Origin: Deinococcus roseus
GTDB lineage: Bacteria > Deinococcota > Deinococci > Deinococcales > Deinococcaceae
NCBI RefSeq assembly: GCF_014646895.1
Contig: NZ_BMOD01000002.1
Span: forward strand, 124,001 to 188,000
Direction of reading: 5' to 3'
Length of the DNA: 64,000 bases
The notes under the pieces are model-generated. The model worked only from the letters and a program-made list of their open reading frames with translations. It was not told the DNA's origin and ran no database searches. The translations under genes and the position numbers were made by a program. Each line of letters begins with the position of its first letter. Position 1 is the first letter of the stretch. Shown here piece by piece: positions 37,074-47,330 of the stretch.

Positions 37074-37078
37074 AAACA

Positions 37079-37112
37079 AACCCTCCTGCCCGTCAAGCAG
37101 GAGGGTTTTTCT
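37079..37112. terminator. Bidirectional intrinsic terminator
   Basis: Arms AACCCTCCTGC (37079-37089) and GCAGGAGGGTT (37097-37107) with TTTTTC after on the plus strand and TTTGTTTTC on the minus strand. It separates the convergent SRPBCC and methyltransferase genes. Confidence 0.88.
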
Positions 37113-37125
37113 TGAGCATGGATGC

Positions 37126-37863
37126 TTACTTGATTCCACCAAAAGCAGCAAATACGCTGTTCTTGTGCAGGATGTCCACCTGTGCGAAACCCACCTTGCG
37201 GAGCATGTCAATCTGGAACATCAGGGGTTTTGGTGTGTCTTCCTGTGAGATGTAATCGAACACATGGTCCCGGTAGGCCTCATCCTTGAGGCCTGTGAGG
37301 TAATCCCCGTAACGCTCCCACATCAGACCCTGGATGGCAGGAATCGAGTGCTCGATCAGGTCAGAGATCCAGAAAGATCCTCCAGGCCTGAGGGCCTCAA
37401 AACATTGCCGGAAGACCTTTTCCCACTCCTCATCGGTGCGCATGTGGTGGAAGACCGCTGCACCCATGATCACATCAAAGCGCTCCTTTCCAAGGTCCAG
37501 TTCCCGGATGTCCCCCTGTATGGAGGTGATCTGTCCTGAAGTCACAGCGCTGACCCTTTCCCTGGCCCGGTCCAGCATGGGCTGGGAAAGGTCCATCAAA
37601 GTGCAATTGCAACCCGGCACCACCGAAAGAAACTTGAGGGTGTAATTTCCAGCACCACATCCGATGTCCAGCACATCTCTGGCATGGGGGGTCAGGGTGC
37701 CTGCAGCACGGGTGATCAGGTCCATGTTGAGGGGAGCATCGATGGAACTGGCCTGTCCGGTGTCCAGGTTGGAGAAACGCTCCACATCACTGTCGAAACG
37801 GGCTTTGATTTCTGCAACTGTGCTTTTACCAGTGCTTTTGACCTTGCTTTGGTTGTTTGACAT
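37126..37863 (-). CDS. Class I SAM-dependent methyltransferase
   Basis: 245 residues from the ATG at 37863, which has AGAAAGG at proper distance; an ATG nine bases upstream is too close to it. Motif I is VLDIGCGAGNYTLKFL, followed by an acidic motif II (LMDLSQPMLDRAR), GDIREL, and 'FDVIMGAAVFHHM' as motif IV. Substrate unknown; small molecule likely. Confidence 0.85.
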   Translation of the reverse strand: MSNNQSKVKSTGKSTVAEIKARFDSDVERFSNLDTGQASSIDAPLNMDLITRAAGTLTPHARDVLDIGCGAGNYTLKFLSVVPGCNCTLMDLSQPMLDRARERVSAVTSGQITSIQGDIRELDLGKERFDVIMGAAVFHHMRTDEEWEKVFRQCFEALRPGGSFWISDLIEHSIPAIQGLMWERYGDYLTGLKDEAYRDHVFDYISQEDTPKPLMFQIDMLRKVGFAQVDILHKNSVFAAFGGIK

Positions 37864-37916
37864 TTTGAGCATCCTTTCTGAAGAAGGACCCTTCCGAAAA
37901 GGGCTATGCTGAAAGC

Positions 37917-38087
37917 ATGGAAATGGGTCTGAAAGAATTCATTCTGCTGGGGCTGGCCCTGATGCTGCCGGTGGCGTTCATCTATGTGGTGACCACCTAC
38001 TTTGCCACCCCCAAACGCTTCAACGAGCATGACCAGAAGGTTCTGCTGGAAAAACGCAACAGGAAAAAGAAAGATGGCGGGTCCTGA
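37917..38087 (+). CDS. 56-residue single-pass membrane protein
   Basis: A short gene reading MEMGLKEFILLGLALMLPVA, then FIYVVTTYFATPKRF and a Lys/Arg-rich tail (KRNRKKKDGGS). One membrane segment (about 6-28) with a positive cytoplasmic tail. A TATGCT box sits about six bases before the ATG, so translation is probably leaderless. The GGCGGGT/ACCCGCC hairpin (38076-38095) overlaps the stop codon. Function unknown. Confidence 0.6.
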   Translation: MEMGLKEFILLGLALMLPVAFIYVVTTYFATPKRFNEHDQKVLLEKRNRKKKDGGS

Positions 38088-38117
38088 AACCCGCCACCGC
38101 TTGCACTGAAAATCCTG

Positions 38118-39185
<1,068 letters not shown>

Positions 39186-39198
39186 TCATATTCAAAAA

Positions 39199-39218
39199 GG
39201 GCGAGGCATGCCTCGCCC
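39199..39218. repeat. Perfect 20-bp palindrome between leuD and leuB
   Basis: GGGCGAGGCA followed by its exact complement TGCCTCGCCC. Near copies occur at 6706-6726 and, split, at 44728-44838. Likely a dispersed REP-type element; it might also trim or stabilise the leu message. Confidence 0.7.
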
Positions 39219-39228
39219 CTACAGGGTC

Positions 39229-39714
39229 TTAATTGAACGTTTCTTTCATGTACTCAAGCCAGCCACCCGATTTCTGCACATCGAGGGCAAACTGGGGCAC
39301 GGGCACAAAAGTCACGACCTGACCGGTGCGCTTGTTGGTGATCACACCTGCAGTGAGGTCCAGATCGGCTTCATCTCCATCCTGAAATGCAGCAACAATG
39401 TCTGCACATTCCAGGGCCAGAAAGCCGTTGTTGATGGCATTGCGGTAGAAAATGCGGGCAAAGTTGGGGGCCAGCACAGCCGCCACCCCTGCGCCCCGGA
39501 TGGCCCAGACGGCGTGTTCACGGCTGCTTCCGCAACCGAAGTCTGCTCCGGCCACGATGATGTCACCGGGCTGCACCCGCTTCACGAAATCGCGGTCATA
39601 ATCTTCCATCGCAAACTTGGCCAGTTCTGATTCCACATCGGTGGTCAGGTGGCGGGCAGGGATGATTTCATCGGTGTTGATGTGGTCACGACCAAACACA
39701 TGCACTTTTGGCAT
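39229..39714 (-). CDS. leuD: 3-isopropylmalate dehydratase, small subunit
   Basis: 161 residues, the short archaeal/Thermus-type LeuD. The swivelling domain is shown by [34 protein letters not shown] and '[22 protein letters not shown]'. It joins LeuC to isomerise 2- to 3-isopropylmalate. The homoaconitase small subunit is a close paralogue; the neighbours favour leucine. Confidence 0.88.
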   Translation of the reverse strand: MPKVHVFGRDHINTDEIIPARHLTTDVESELAKFAMEDYDRDFVKRVQPGDIIVAGADFGCGSSREHAVWAIRGAGVAAVLAPNFARIFYRNAINNGFLALECADIVAAFQDGDEADLDLTAGVITNKRTGQVVTFVPVPQFALDVQKSGGWLEYMKETFN

Positions 39715-39792
39715 TGATTTACTCCTTGGGAAAGCCCTCAGCTGTCAGCAATCAGCCTTCGGCTGAGAGGAACAACAATCTCAAATTCCAGA

Positions 39793-41079
39793 TCAGTCTG
39801 CAGCAGACCCAGCGCCAATGAAGTCGCGGGGATCACTGATGTAACCGTTCACCGCACTGGCAGCCACAGTTGCTGGGCTGGCCAGGTAGATCTGGGCACT
39901 GGGGTCACCCATGCGGCCCACGAAATTGCGGTTGGAGCTGGAGATGCACACGTCGTTCGGACCGAGCACCCCGGAGTGCATGCCAAGGCAGGCACCGCAG
40001 GAGGGGTAGGACACGCTGGCTCCGGCATCCACGAAGATTTCCAGCAGGCCTTCCTGGGCGGCCTGTTTCCAGATGAGCTGGGTGGCAGGCACCACGATCA
40101 TCTGCACCCCATCGGCAACCTTGCGGCCTTTGAGGATGTTGGCGACTTCACGCAGGTCGGAGATGCGTCCGTTGGTGCAGCTTCCCACGTAGGCATGGGT
40201 CACAGCGATCTTGTCGGTGCCAGCCACTTTGCCGTTGGAGGGGATGTGGGGGTAGGCCACGGTGGGTTCCAGCGCGCCAGCATCAATCTCGATGACCACT
40301 TTGTATTTGGCATCTGCATCAGACTGGTATTCGGTGTACTGGTCGGGGGTCACGCCACGGGCACCCAGGTATGCGCGGGTGGTGTCATCCACGGCCACGA
40401 TGCCGGTTTTGCCGCCTGCCTCGATGGCCATGTTGGTGAGGGTGAAACGGCCTTCCATGTCCAGGTTGTCGATGGTTTCGCCCACCCATTCCATCACCAT
40501 GTAATTTGCCCCGTCTGCACCAATTTGCTTGATGACTTCCAGCACGAGGTCTTTGGGGGTCACACCGGGGTTGAATTTGCCGGTGACTTTGATCAGCATG
40601 GTTTCGGGAACCTTGAACCAGACTTTTCCAGAGTAGATGGCTCCAGCAAGGTCGGTGGAACCCACGCCCGTGGCAAATGCGCCCAGAGCGCCAGCGTTGC
40701 AGGTGTGGCTGTCTCCGGAGACCAGGGTGTCACCAGGCTTCACCAGACCGGTATTTTCCAGCACCACGTGCGCAATGCCACCACGTCCCACATCGTAGAA
40801 GTGCTTGATGCCTTTTTCGTGCACCCAGCTCTTGAGTTTCTGGTACATCTTGGCGGCCTTGATGTTCATGGCAGGCACAGAGTGGTCAGGAACGGCCACA
40901 ATCTGGTCCGGGTTGAACACCTTGTCCATGCCCCGTTCTTCCAGCATGCGCAGGGCTGCGGGGGTGGTGATCTCGTGGCAGAGCACCCATGAGGTGTCGC
41001 ACATGATGAGTTGCCCTGGAACCACCGAAACGTTCCCACTGCGGGCGGCCAAAATCTTCTCTGCAATCGTCATACCCAT
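39793..41079 (-). CDS. leuC: 3-isopropylmalate dehydratase, large subunit
   Basis: 428 residues, aconitase family with a 4Fe-4S cluster: ligand Cys in [12 protein letters not shown] and the pair in [16 protein letters not shown]-type substrate loop appears as [10 protein letters not shown], and [21 protein letters not shown] is present. First gene of the leucine operon; AGGAGGA precedes the ATG. Homoaconitase (lysine by the aminoadipate route) is the alternative, but the leu attenuator and leuD/leuB neighbours argue for leucine. Confidence 0.88.
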   Translation of the reverse strand: MGMTIAEKILAARSGNVSVVPGQLIMCDTSWVLCHEITTPAALRMLEERGMDKVFNPDQIVAVPDHSVPAMNIKAAKMYQKLKSWVHEKGIKHFYDVGRGGIAHVVLENTGLVKPGDTLVSGDSHTCNAGALGAFATGVGSTDLAGAIYSGKVWFKVPETMLIKVTGKFNPGVTPKDLVLEVIKQIGADGANYMVMEWVGETIDNLDMEGRFTLTNMAIEAGGKTGIVAVDDTTRAYLGARGVTPDQYTEYQSDADAKYKVVIEIDAGALEPTVAYPHIPSNGKVAGTDKIAVTHAYVGSCTNGRISDLREVANILKGRKVADGVQMIVVPATQLIWKQAAQEGLLEIFVDAGASVSYPSCGACLGMHSGVLGPNDVCISSSNRNFVGRMGDPSAQIYLASPATVAASAVNGYISDPRDFIGAGSAAD

Positions 41080-41099
41080 CTTTTCGTTCCTCCTTCGTC

Positions 41100-41137
41100 C
41101 AACGAAAAGCCCCGAAACTTACCTAAAAGTTTCGGGG
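41100..41137 (-). terminator. Leucine attenuator terminator upstream of leuC
   Basis: On the minus strand CCCCGAAACTT (41137-41127) pairs with AAGTTTCGGGG (41120-41110) and is followed by CTTTTCGTT. It lies between the promoter and leuC, so it must be read through for expression. The GGGGT near the leader stop could pair with ACCCC at its foot as a competing structure, and GAACATTG (41160-41153) pairs perfectly with CAATGTTC at the start of the leader (41216-41209). Confidence 0.8.
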
Positions 41138-41166
41138 TGTATTGGCATAGGTCAATGTTCGCCAGC

Positions 41167-41214
41167 TTACCCCTGACGGTGTGGTAGCAGGTTGTAACTT
41201 CTGGTGGTGAACAT
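41167..41214 (-). CDS. Leucine leader peptide (leuL-like)
   Basis: Reads MFTTRSYNLLPHRQG and stops at TAA 41169-41167, just before the attenuator. Tandem Leu codons CTG-CTA (41190-41185) include the rare CTA, as expected for a leucine sensor. The ATG at 41214 falls eight bases after the -10 box, so the leader message is probably leaderless; an ATG pair at 41226-41221 overlaps the -10 box and is unlikely to be transcribed. Confidence 0.65.
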   Translation of the reverse strand: MFTTRSYNLLPHRQG

Positions 41215-41221
41215 TGCCCCC

Positions 41222-41250
41222 ATCATAGTGTTGTCTTCACGCAAAAACAA
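41222..41250 (-). promoter_or_regulatory. Promoter of the leuCDB operon
   Basis: Minus strand -35 TTGTTT (41250-41245), 17-base spacer, -10 TATGAT (41227-41222). Transcription should start at or next to the leader ATG. Confidence 0.7.
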
Positions 41251-41279
41251 GACAGCAGATGAATTTGCTTACACAAGCG

Positions 41280-41416
41280 GCAAGGGCGGGCAGGGATGAG
41301 GGGGACTGGTGGTTCGCTCTGTCCTGCAGCTCCTGGCAACAAAATCCTCAAAATCTCCGACAGAGAGATTCCTCCCCCAAAGAGGGGAGGAGCGCAGCGT
41401 CAGCAAGCGGGTGGGG
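41280..41416. other. Intergenic repeat-like stretch
   Basis: Holds an imperfect inverted block TTCCTCCCCCAAAGAGGGGAGG (split here as arms CCTCCCC at 41373 region and GGGGAGG after AAAGA) followed by GCGCAGCGTCAGCAAGCGGG. Probably a terminator-like dispersed repeat after the phosphatase gene; no coding frame supported. Confidence 0.4.
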
Positions 41417-42202
41417 TTACAACCGCACCGTCTGGTACCGCACCGGCCTGCCAAATTGATGCAGCTTGCCGTTCTTGCGCATCATGCCCTGAAACACCGT
41501 GACCTCCAGGTTGTTGGGATCAAAGCCATCCAGGCGCACGCAGCAGATCCGTCCGGTGTTGTAGCCGCCGGTGTCAATGAACAGGTGCTTGCCGAACATC
41601 ATGGGTTCCAGGGTGGGGGTGTGGCCGTGGATGCTCATCACCACGCCATCTGGCAGCGGAAACGGACCTTCGTAGGGCCGGATCCACATGGCCACATCTT
41701 CGGGGGTGTGACCGCCTCTGGCGTGGGGTGGGGCGGCGTGGGAGACCAGCACACTGCCTTCCTGGGGGTAATCGGTGATGCCTTCGGGCCCCACAAACAT
41801 CGCAATGCGCCCAAGTTCCAGGTAAGCCAGCAAATCTTCCGGATAATTTTCGATGGTGAAACGCTGGTATTCCCGGATCACCGTTTCTCCGCCTGCTTCA
41901 CGCCAGTTGCGGAAGTCCTCGAAGGCCCGCTGGTATTCCCGCATGTTTTTGCTGCTCAGGTGGTTCTGGTAATGCCGGTGGGGCATCAGGGCCATCTCTT
42001 CGTGGTTGCCCCGGATCACGGTGGCCCGTCCTGCGGCATGCAGGTCCAGTACAGCTTTCATGGCTGCTCGGTTTTGCGGTCCCCGGTCAATCACATCGCC
42101 CAGGAAAACGTAGTGGGTGTCGTCCGGGTAATGTCCGAGGATTCGCTCCAGAATGTCATATCTTCCGTGGATGTCACCAATGCAAACTATCATCGGCCTC
42201 AT
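41417..42202 (-). CDS. PPP-family serine/threonine phosphatase (metallophosphoesterase)
   Basis: 261 residues. The metal-binding signature is complete: GDIHGRYD, GDVIDRGPQN, RGNHEEM, and later VSHAAPP and IHGHT. Such bacterial enzymes act on phosphoproteins or on diadenosine tetraphosphate; the substrate here is not known. Confidence 0.88.
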   Translation of the reverse strand: MRPMIVCIGDIHGRYDILERILGHYPDDTHYVFLGDVIDRGPQNRAAMKAVLDLHAAGRATVIRGNHEEMALMPHRHYQNHLSSKNMREYQRAFEDFRNWREAGGETVIREYQRFTIENYPEDLLAYLELGRIAMFVGPEGITDYPQEGSVLVSHAAPPHARGGHTPEDVAMWIRPYEGPFPLPDGVVMSIHGHTPTLEPMMFGKHLFIDTGGYNTGRICCVRLDGFDPNNLEVTVFQGMMRKNGKLHQFGRPVRYQTVRL

Positions 42203-42451
42203 TGTGGCACATCTGCCTCCGGGCTTCTGTGTGTTTTCAGAGGGGATGGTCCAGATCTGGAAGCACCATCTGCACCTGCAAGCCGTTCATCTTACCGGCG
42301 ATTTACAGGACGTTTGCCCGTAAAGCAAGCGAATCAAACCGTTTCGATCAGGGTTTTCTAGGTGCATGAATATGCATCTTTTTTGAGGAACATTTACAAT
42401 TCATGGGCATCGTTGAAAACAGGTTGCCGCCTGTGATGCGGGAGGAAAGCC

Positions 42452-42919
42452 ATGAAAGTTCTCACTGTTTGTCTCGGAAACATCTGCCGTTCTCCACTGG
42501 CCGAGGTGCTGGTCCGCAAAGCCCTGCAAGACGCGGGCATCGAAGCCTCTGTGGACAGTGCGGGCACTGGAGCGTGGCACCTGGGTGAGCAGCCCGACCC
42601 CAGAGCCCAGAAAGTTGCTGCAAAGCACGGTCTGCCTCTTGGACACGCAGCACGAAAGATTTCCGAGCAGGACTTTTTTGATTTCGACCACATCCTGGTG
42701 ATGGACGAGCAGAACCTGCGCAACGTGAAAAACCTGCAACCCACCTCCTCCAAAGCCAGAATCAAGATGATCCGTGACTTTGATCCCGTGGGCAAAGGCG
42801 CTGTCCCTGACCCTTACTACGGCACCGATGAGGACTTCCAGGTGGTCTGGACCATGCTGGAACGGGCAGCACAGGGATTTGCCGCCTCTGTGTCTGAAAA
42901 GCAGGCTGTCAAGCTCTGA
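42452..42919 (+). CDS. Low-molecular-weight protein tyrosine phosphatase
   Basis: 155 residues. P-loop CLGNICRS at 7-14 gives the nucleophile Cys7 and Arg13 (CX5R), and the general acid lies in VPDPYYG. GGAGG precedes the ATG. It could dephosphorylate tyrosine kinases of capsule export or act as an arsenate reductase relative; the DPYYG motif favours the phosphatase. Confidence 0.9.
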   Translation: MKVLTVCLGNICRSPLAEVLVRKALQDAGIEASVDSAGTGAWHLGEQPDPRAQKVAAKHGLPLGHAARKISEQDFFDFDHILVMDEQNLRNVKNLQPTSSKARIKMIRDFDPVGKGAVPDPYYGTDEDFQVVWTMLERAAQGFAASVSEKQAVKL

Positions 42920-42948
42920 TCTGGCCCTGATCTCAATCTTGTTTTCAG

Positions 42949-42981
42949 ACCCCGGGCTGCTCTTTTAATCCGGGGTTTTTG
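42949..42981 (+). terminator. Intrinsic terminator of the tyrosine phosphatase gene
   Basis: ACCCCGG (42949-42955) pairs with CCGGGGT (42970-42976), followed by TTTTT. It overlaps the stop codon of the convergent gene. Confidence 0.78.
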
Positions 42982-43510
42982 CTGTGGAAGTCTGGTCCAG
43001 AAAAGGCAGGTCCTGCACAGTTTCATACTTTCCATGGGACTTTTTGATGGCCAGACGCAAAAACCTTGCTGTGAACTCTGCTTGCTGGAACAGTTCACTG
43101 GCCTCCTGAATTTGCCTGGAGGTCGGGCTGTACAGCAGCGTCAGGTGCATCTGGTAGGCCTCTCCTTCAAAAAATTGAGGCTGGGGAGGATGGCCCACTG
43201 CCAGCAAGGTGTGCAGGTGCAAGGTCCTGGCCCCCGGAGAAACCACATCCCAGAACAGCACCCTGGGGCCAAAGGTGCGAACACCTGAAAGCTGCACCTG
43301 AAATGGAGCAGTGGCAGCACACAAAGCCTGCACCCTGGGAAGCCAGTCCAGATCCGGGGTGAGGCCCGCCTTGAATTTGATGGTGATGTGCGGCTCCATG
43401 CTGGGCCGGGTGTACTGCAACTGGTACTGCAAAACCCGCTCTGAGATGTCCTGCGGTGGGATCAGGGCCAGCACATAAGTGGGGGCTGTGCCTCCCGTGT
43501 CAGAGGTCAT
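42965..43510 (-). CDS. 2'-5' RNA ligase / 2H phosphoesterase family protein
   Basis: 181 residues with the two His-x-Thr motifs of the 2H superfamily: HIT at 41-43 (MEPHITIKF) and HLT at 122-124 (MHLTLLY). These proteins open 2',3'-cyclic phosphates or join RNA ends. Its start overlaps the alr stop by four bases, so the two are co-translated. Confidence 0.85.
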   Translation of the reverse strand: MTSDTGGTAPTYVLALIPPQDISERVLQYQLQYTRPSMEPHITIKFKAGLTPDLDWLPRVQALCAATAPFQVQLSGVRTFGPRVLFWDVVSPGARTLHLHTLLAVGHPPQPQFFEGEAYQMHLTLLYSPTSRQIQEASELFQQAEFTARFLRLAIKKSHGKYETVQDLPFLDQTSTAKTPD

Positions 43511-44619
43511 GGAGAAACCTGAACCTGCTCTGTTGCAGAGATGGCCTGATGGTGCACCCGTCTGGCATTGATGCCGGTCAGCACCTCGTATTCGATGGTG
43601 TTGGCATGGGGGGCAAGCTGGGTGGCGGTGACTGCATCAAAACCCATCACTTCCACATAATCTCCCACCTGCACCTGCAGACCCGTGACCTCCATCATGC
43701 ACTGGTCCATGCAAATCCGCCCGATGATCTCCCGCCATTCCGAGCCGTGTCTGGCCAGGGCATGCCCGGTGGCCGATCTGGGGTACCCATCGGCATAGCC
43801 AATTTGCAGGGTGGCCACCAGGGTGTCTCTTTCTGCCGTCCAGAGTTCACCGTAAGACACCTTCTCCCCCGCTTGCATGGTGTGCAGATATCCGATGCGG
43901 GCCATCAGGCGCATCACGGGTTTGAGGGGAAGCCCGGTTTCCGGGCGGGTGGTGAAGCCATAAGCGGCAATGCCAGGACGGATCAGGTTGAAAGCCGCTT
44001 CATGACCAAAAGCCTCAATGCCTGCTGAATTGCTCATGTGGTAGATCAGACCGTTCATCCCGGCGTGCTCCAGGCTGGATTTGACCTCTTTAAAAAGCTC
44101 CAGTTGTCTGCGGGCACTCTGGTTGTCCTGGGCATCTGCACTGGCAAAGTGGGAAAAAATGCCTTCCACGATCACCCCACGGTGCTGGGCGGTCTGGGCC
44201 ACCCTCACCACGTCTTCAGGGCGCATGCCCAGGCGGTTCATGCCGGTGTTCACTTTCAGGTGGATGCGGGAACCTGCAGGCAGGTACAGCAGTTCTTCCA
44301 GGCTGCTGAGGGTCAGGCGCACCCCCTGCCGGGCCAGTTGCGCAGCCTCCTCCCAGGCCGGAGGGGTCAGGAGCAGCACTGGCTTGCGGGTCAGCGGCAT
44401 GATTTCCAGCGCTTCCTCGGGAGAGGCCACCGCGTACCCCCAGATCAGCTTCCAGTCGCTGGTGTGCTGCACCACCAGGGCCGCACTGTGCCCATAAGCG
44501 TTGGCTTTGACCGGAAGCAGCACATGCGAAGAAGCCGCATGCCTGGAGAGGGCCAGCAGGTTGGCGTACAGGTGGGTGAGGTGGATTTCAGCAATGACCC
44601 GCGGTGTCATGGGAAACAT
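43507..44619 (-). CDS. alr: Alanine racemase
   Basis: 370 residues, PLP-dependent, makes D-alanine for peptidoglycan. Catalytic Lys in PVKANAYGHSA (Lys38), the 'HLKVNTGMNRLGM' barrel segment, 'HMSNSAG', 'RPGIAAYG', and the second base Tyr in KVSYGELW; C-terminal domain with 'GRICMDQCMMEV'. The ATG at 44610 is an alternative start. The RNA ligase follows in ATGA overlap. Confidence 0.93.
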   Translation of the reverse strand: MFPMTPRVIAEIHLTHLYANLLALSRHAASSHVLLPVKANAYGHSAALVVQHTSDWKLIWGYAVASPEEALEIMPLTRKPVLLLTPPAWEEAAQLARQGVRLTLSSLEELLYLPAGSRIHLKVNTGMNRLGMRPEDVVRVAQTAQHRGVIVEGIFSHFASADAQDNQSARRQLELFKEVKSSLEHAGMNGLIYHMSNSAGIEAFGHEAAFNLIRPGIAAYGFTTRPETGLPLKPVMRLMARIGYLHTMQAGEKVSYGELWTAERDTLVATLQIGYADGYPRSATGHALARHGSEWREIIGRICMDQCMMEVTGLQVQVGDYVEVMGFDAVTATQLAPHANTIEYEVLTGINARRVHHQAISATEQVQVSP

Positions 44620-45133
44620 GGTAACGCATGGGAGCAGAAAGCAGCGCTCCAGTTTTGATCGGGGCCGTCCCGAGGCACGCTTTCAGGAGCAAGAAGGAGG
44701 CAGAAGACCAGATGCCGAGGGCCTTGTAGGGGCGAGCGGGCTGAGGGACCAAAATGCGGTCCCTCGTACAGCCCAAGACGGCGGGCAGAGAATCCAGCTT
44801 GCGGATTCGCGTTTTGCACAAGACAGCATGCCTCGCCCTTTTCCCAGAGCAAAGAGCAAAAGAGGTCCTGTCCTTATCGCATGACAAAAGGAACGCATGG
44901 GGATCTGCATTCTCAGGGTCAGGAACTTCCCTGCTTTGTTTGTACCCAGTCCAGAGTTTCTCGATGCATCCAAACACACAGAACTTGCAAATCAGTCTTC
45001 AGAAGCAGGATGTGAGGTGACACCTCCCGCTCTGCGACAGCCAGAAGCATGAATGACCTCCCTGAACGAAACGGCACATCCGTTTCCGGGCAGTGTGCTG
45101 TTGTGCTGCTGGAAAACCCAAAAGGAGAACACC
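44620..45133. other. Long intergenic region upstream of the DUF4397 gene
   Basis: About 510 bases with no supported gene. It contains the stem-loop repeat at 44728-44838; the remainder probably includes the promoter and a leader for the DUF4397 gene. No confident -35/-10 pair was picked. Confidence 0.45.
44728..44838. repeat. Stem-loop dispersed element
   Basis: GTAGGGGCGAG at the left and CCTCGCCC at the right form short inverted ends. Inside, GGGCTG-AGGGACC (44738-44750) pairs with GGTCCCTC (44758-44765) and CAGCCC (44769-44774). The ends match the palindrome at 39199-39218, as if an internal segment had been inserted between its two halves. Confidence 0.5.
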
Positions 45134-45826
45134 ATGAAAAAATTTCTGACCGTTTCCACCACCCTGGCCCTGACCCTGGGCATGACCGCATTCGCCGCCG
45201 ACATGAACGCTTTTGTGCGTGTGGTTCACGCTGTGCCTGATGCCCCTGCTGTGGATGTGTATGTGGACGGCACCCGCACCGTCACCAATGCCCCCTTCAA
45301 GGCCGTCACCCCTTATGGCGATGTGCCCGCAGGCAAGCACCATGTGATCATCACTGCTGCTGGAGACATGAGCGCCAAAGTCTTTGAAGGGGATGTCACC
45401 CTCAGGGCTGGCAAGTACTACACCGTGGCCGCCATCGGATACTTGAAAACCCTGAAACCCAAGATCTTCATGGCCAACAGCCTGAACATGAACAAGGAAA
45501 AAGCCCAGGTGAACGTGTTCCACCTGTCTCCCAACGGTCCCCGCATTGATGCCATTGCCCCGGACTACGACAATGCCCGCATCGTGCCCAACCTGTCTTA
45601 TGGCCGCATGTACAAAGCCATGGTCAGCCCCATGGGTGTGAACCTCAACATCGTTCCAGCCATGAAAATGACCCCTGTGGTGAAGAACCTCAGTGGCATC
45701 AGCGTGAATGCTGGCAAGACCTACAGCGTGTTTGCCGTGGGTCTGGTGGGAGGCATGGGCACCCAGGCTTTTGACCTGATCGCCACCGAAGACAAAGTGG
45801 TGATGGGGTCCATGAGCGGCAAGTAA
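45134..45826 (+). CDS. Secreted DUF4397 domain protein
   Basis: 230 residues from the ATG at 45134, after AAAAGGAG. Signal peptide of about 21 residues (MKKFLTVSTTLALTLGMTAF ending Ala-Ala). The body is two DUF4397 units: ARVVHA-type 'VRVVHAVPDAPAVDVYVDG' with 'GKYYTVAAIGYL', then 'QVNVFHLSPNGPRIDAI' with 'GKTYSVFAVGLV'. An envelope protein common in Deinococcus; role unknown. Confidence 0.88.
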   Translation: MKKFLTVSTTLALTLGMTAFAADMNAFVRVVHAVPDAPAVDVYVDGTRTVTNAPFKAVTPYGDVPAGKHHVIITAAGDMSAKVFEGDVTLRAGKYYTVAAIGYLKTLKPKIFMANSLNMNKEKAQVNVFHLSPNGPRIDAIAPDYDNARIVPNLSYGRMYKAMVSPMGVNLNIVPAMKMTPVVKNLSGISVNAGKTYSVFAVGLVGGMGTQAFDLIATEDKVVMGSMSGK

Positions 45827-45880
45827 GCTTCACCGCACACTGCAATTCGTCTGACGGCACAGGCCGTTTCTACTTCCAGA

Positions 45881-45901
45881 GGTCAGGGGTTTTCCCTGGC
45901 C
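45881..45901 (+). terminator. Weak hairpin before the oxidoreductase gene
   Basis: GGTCAGGG (45881-45888) pairs with CCCTGGCC (45894-45901) with one G-T pair. No T run follows, so termination would be partial. Confidence 0.35.
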
Positions 45902-45920
45902 TGCTTGTTTGAGGAGGATC

Positions 45921-47330
45921 ATGTTCAGGCTTCCATCCAGTTTGATTGTGGGTTTCAGTGCAGCGGTGCTGCTCAGTGGGCTGGGTTTGCTGGCCAGAAT
46001 GTGGGCAGCTGCCCCCTATCCGCCCCAGGTTCTTTTTGACCGCATCAGCCAGTTTCTGGGCACTCCGGCCATGTTCAACCTGATCCACCATCTGTTGGGG
46101 GTGGGTCAGGGCGGTAAAATTGCAGCTTTTCTGGGGGTTTTGCTGTTGTGGCTGGGTGGATTGACGTTGCTGGGGGTGCTGGGACCTGTGATTGCAACAG
46201 GGGTTCTTTTGCTGGTGCTGCTTTTTGTGGTTCCTGCTGGCTGGGCTGTGGGTTACGCCGTTCTTTATTTGCTGATCCGTCTGGCCTTGCAACCTGCTGT
46301 CATACAGCACCAGCAAGGCCGCCGTGAAGCCCTGAATGCTCTTGGGGTGGGTTCGCTGGCCATCACCGTGGCGGCTTCGGGGAGTCTCCTGAAAAAAGTT
46401 CTGGATGGCACGGACCAGACGGCTGCCTCTGCTTTCAAAGCTGGATCTCCCCTCCCAGAAGGCATTGTGTCTCAGGACGATCTGTATTACGTCAGCAAGA
46501 ACCTGGAAGGGTTTGATCCGCTGCTCAGTGCAGAGAAATGGTCCCTCAAGATCAAAGGCATGGTCGAGAAACCAGGAGACCTGACCCTCTCAGACCTCAA
46601 AAAATTCCGGCAACGGGACCTGGAACTCACCCTGAATTGCATTTCCAACCCGGTGGGGGGTTTCCTGATTGGAAACGCCATCTGGACGGGCTTCACCCTG
46701 CGGGATCTGCTGAACCAGGTGGGGGTCAAGCAGGGGGCGAAATTCATCCTCTGGAAAGCAGCAGACGGGTACATCGAATCCCTGCCTCTGGGAGAGGCTT
46801 ACGAGGAGGACGTGATGCTGGTCCACAGCATCAACGGTGAACCCCTCACCCCCAAACATGGTTTTCCACTGCGGGTGCTGATTCCAGGCAGGTACGGCAT
46901 GAAGCAACCCCGCTGGATCACCGAGATGGAACTGTCCAGCAGCGATGTGCCTTCTTACTGGAGCCAGAGGGGATGGGACAAAGAGGCGTTCATCAAGCCT
47001 TCCAGCCGTTTTGATGTGCCCGAAGAAGGCAAACCCGTGGTGGCCGGAAAAGAACTGATGATGAAAGGGGTGGCTTTTGCAGGCAAGGTGCCCATCACAC
47101 GGGTGGAGGTTTCTGTGGATGGAGGGAAAACCTGGCAGGAAGCTGCCTTGAAAGACAGGCGCTCCAAACACGCCTGGACGCTGTGGTCGCTTCCCTGGAC
47201 CCCAGAGGCGGGAATTCATGAGGTGGTGGTTCGGGCTTATGGTGCCGGGAAACTGCAAACCGATCAGACCGCAGATCCCCTGCCCAGTGGCTCCACAGGC
47301 TGGCACAGGTTTCTGGTCAATGCCTCCTGA
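45921..47330 (+). CDS. Membrane-bound molybdopterin oxidoreductase (sulfite-oxidase family)
   Basis: 469 residues from the ATG at 45921 after GAGGAGG. The first 145 residues hold about three membrane segments. A linker follows, then the sulfite-oxidase-type molybdopterin domain (about 190-350) with the Mo-binding Cys240 in LTLNCISNPVGG and 'NAIWTGFTLRDLL', then a Mo-co dimerisation domain (370-469, 'ITRVEVSVDGGKTWQEA'). It resembles YedY-like or nitrate-reductase-like membrane proteins; the natural substrate is unknown. Confidence 0.85.
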   Translation: MFRLPSSLIVGFSAAVLLSGLGLLARMWAAAPYPPQVLFDRISQFLGTPAMFNLIHHLLGVGQGGKIAAFLGVLLLWLGGLTLLGVLGPVIATGVLLLVLLFVVPAGWAVGYAVLYLLIRLALQPAVIQHQQGRREALNALGVGSLAITVAASGSLLKKVLDGTDQTAASAFKAGSPLPEGIVSQDDLYYVSKNLEGFDPLLSAEKWSLKIKGMVEKPGDLTLSDLKKFRQRDLELTLNCISNPVGGFLIGNAIWTGFTLRDLLNQVGVKQGAKFILWKAADGYIESLPLGEAYEEDVMLVHSINGEPLTPKHGFPLRVLIPGRYGMKQPRWITEMELSSSDVPSYWSQRGWDKEAFIKPSSRFDVPEEGKPVVAGKELMMKGVAFAGKVPITRVEVSVDGGKTWQEAALKDRRSKHAWTLWSLPWTPEAGIHEVVVRAYGAGKLQTDQTADPLPSGSTGWHRFLVNAS

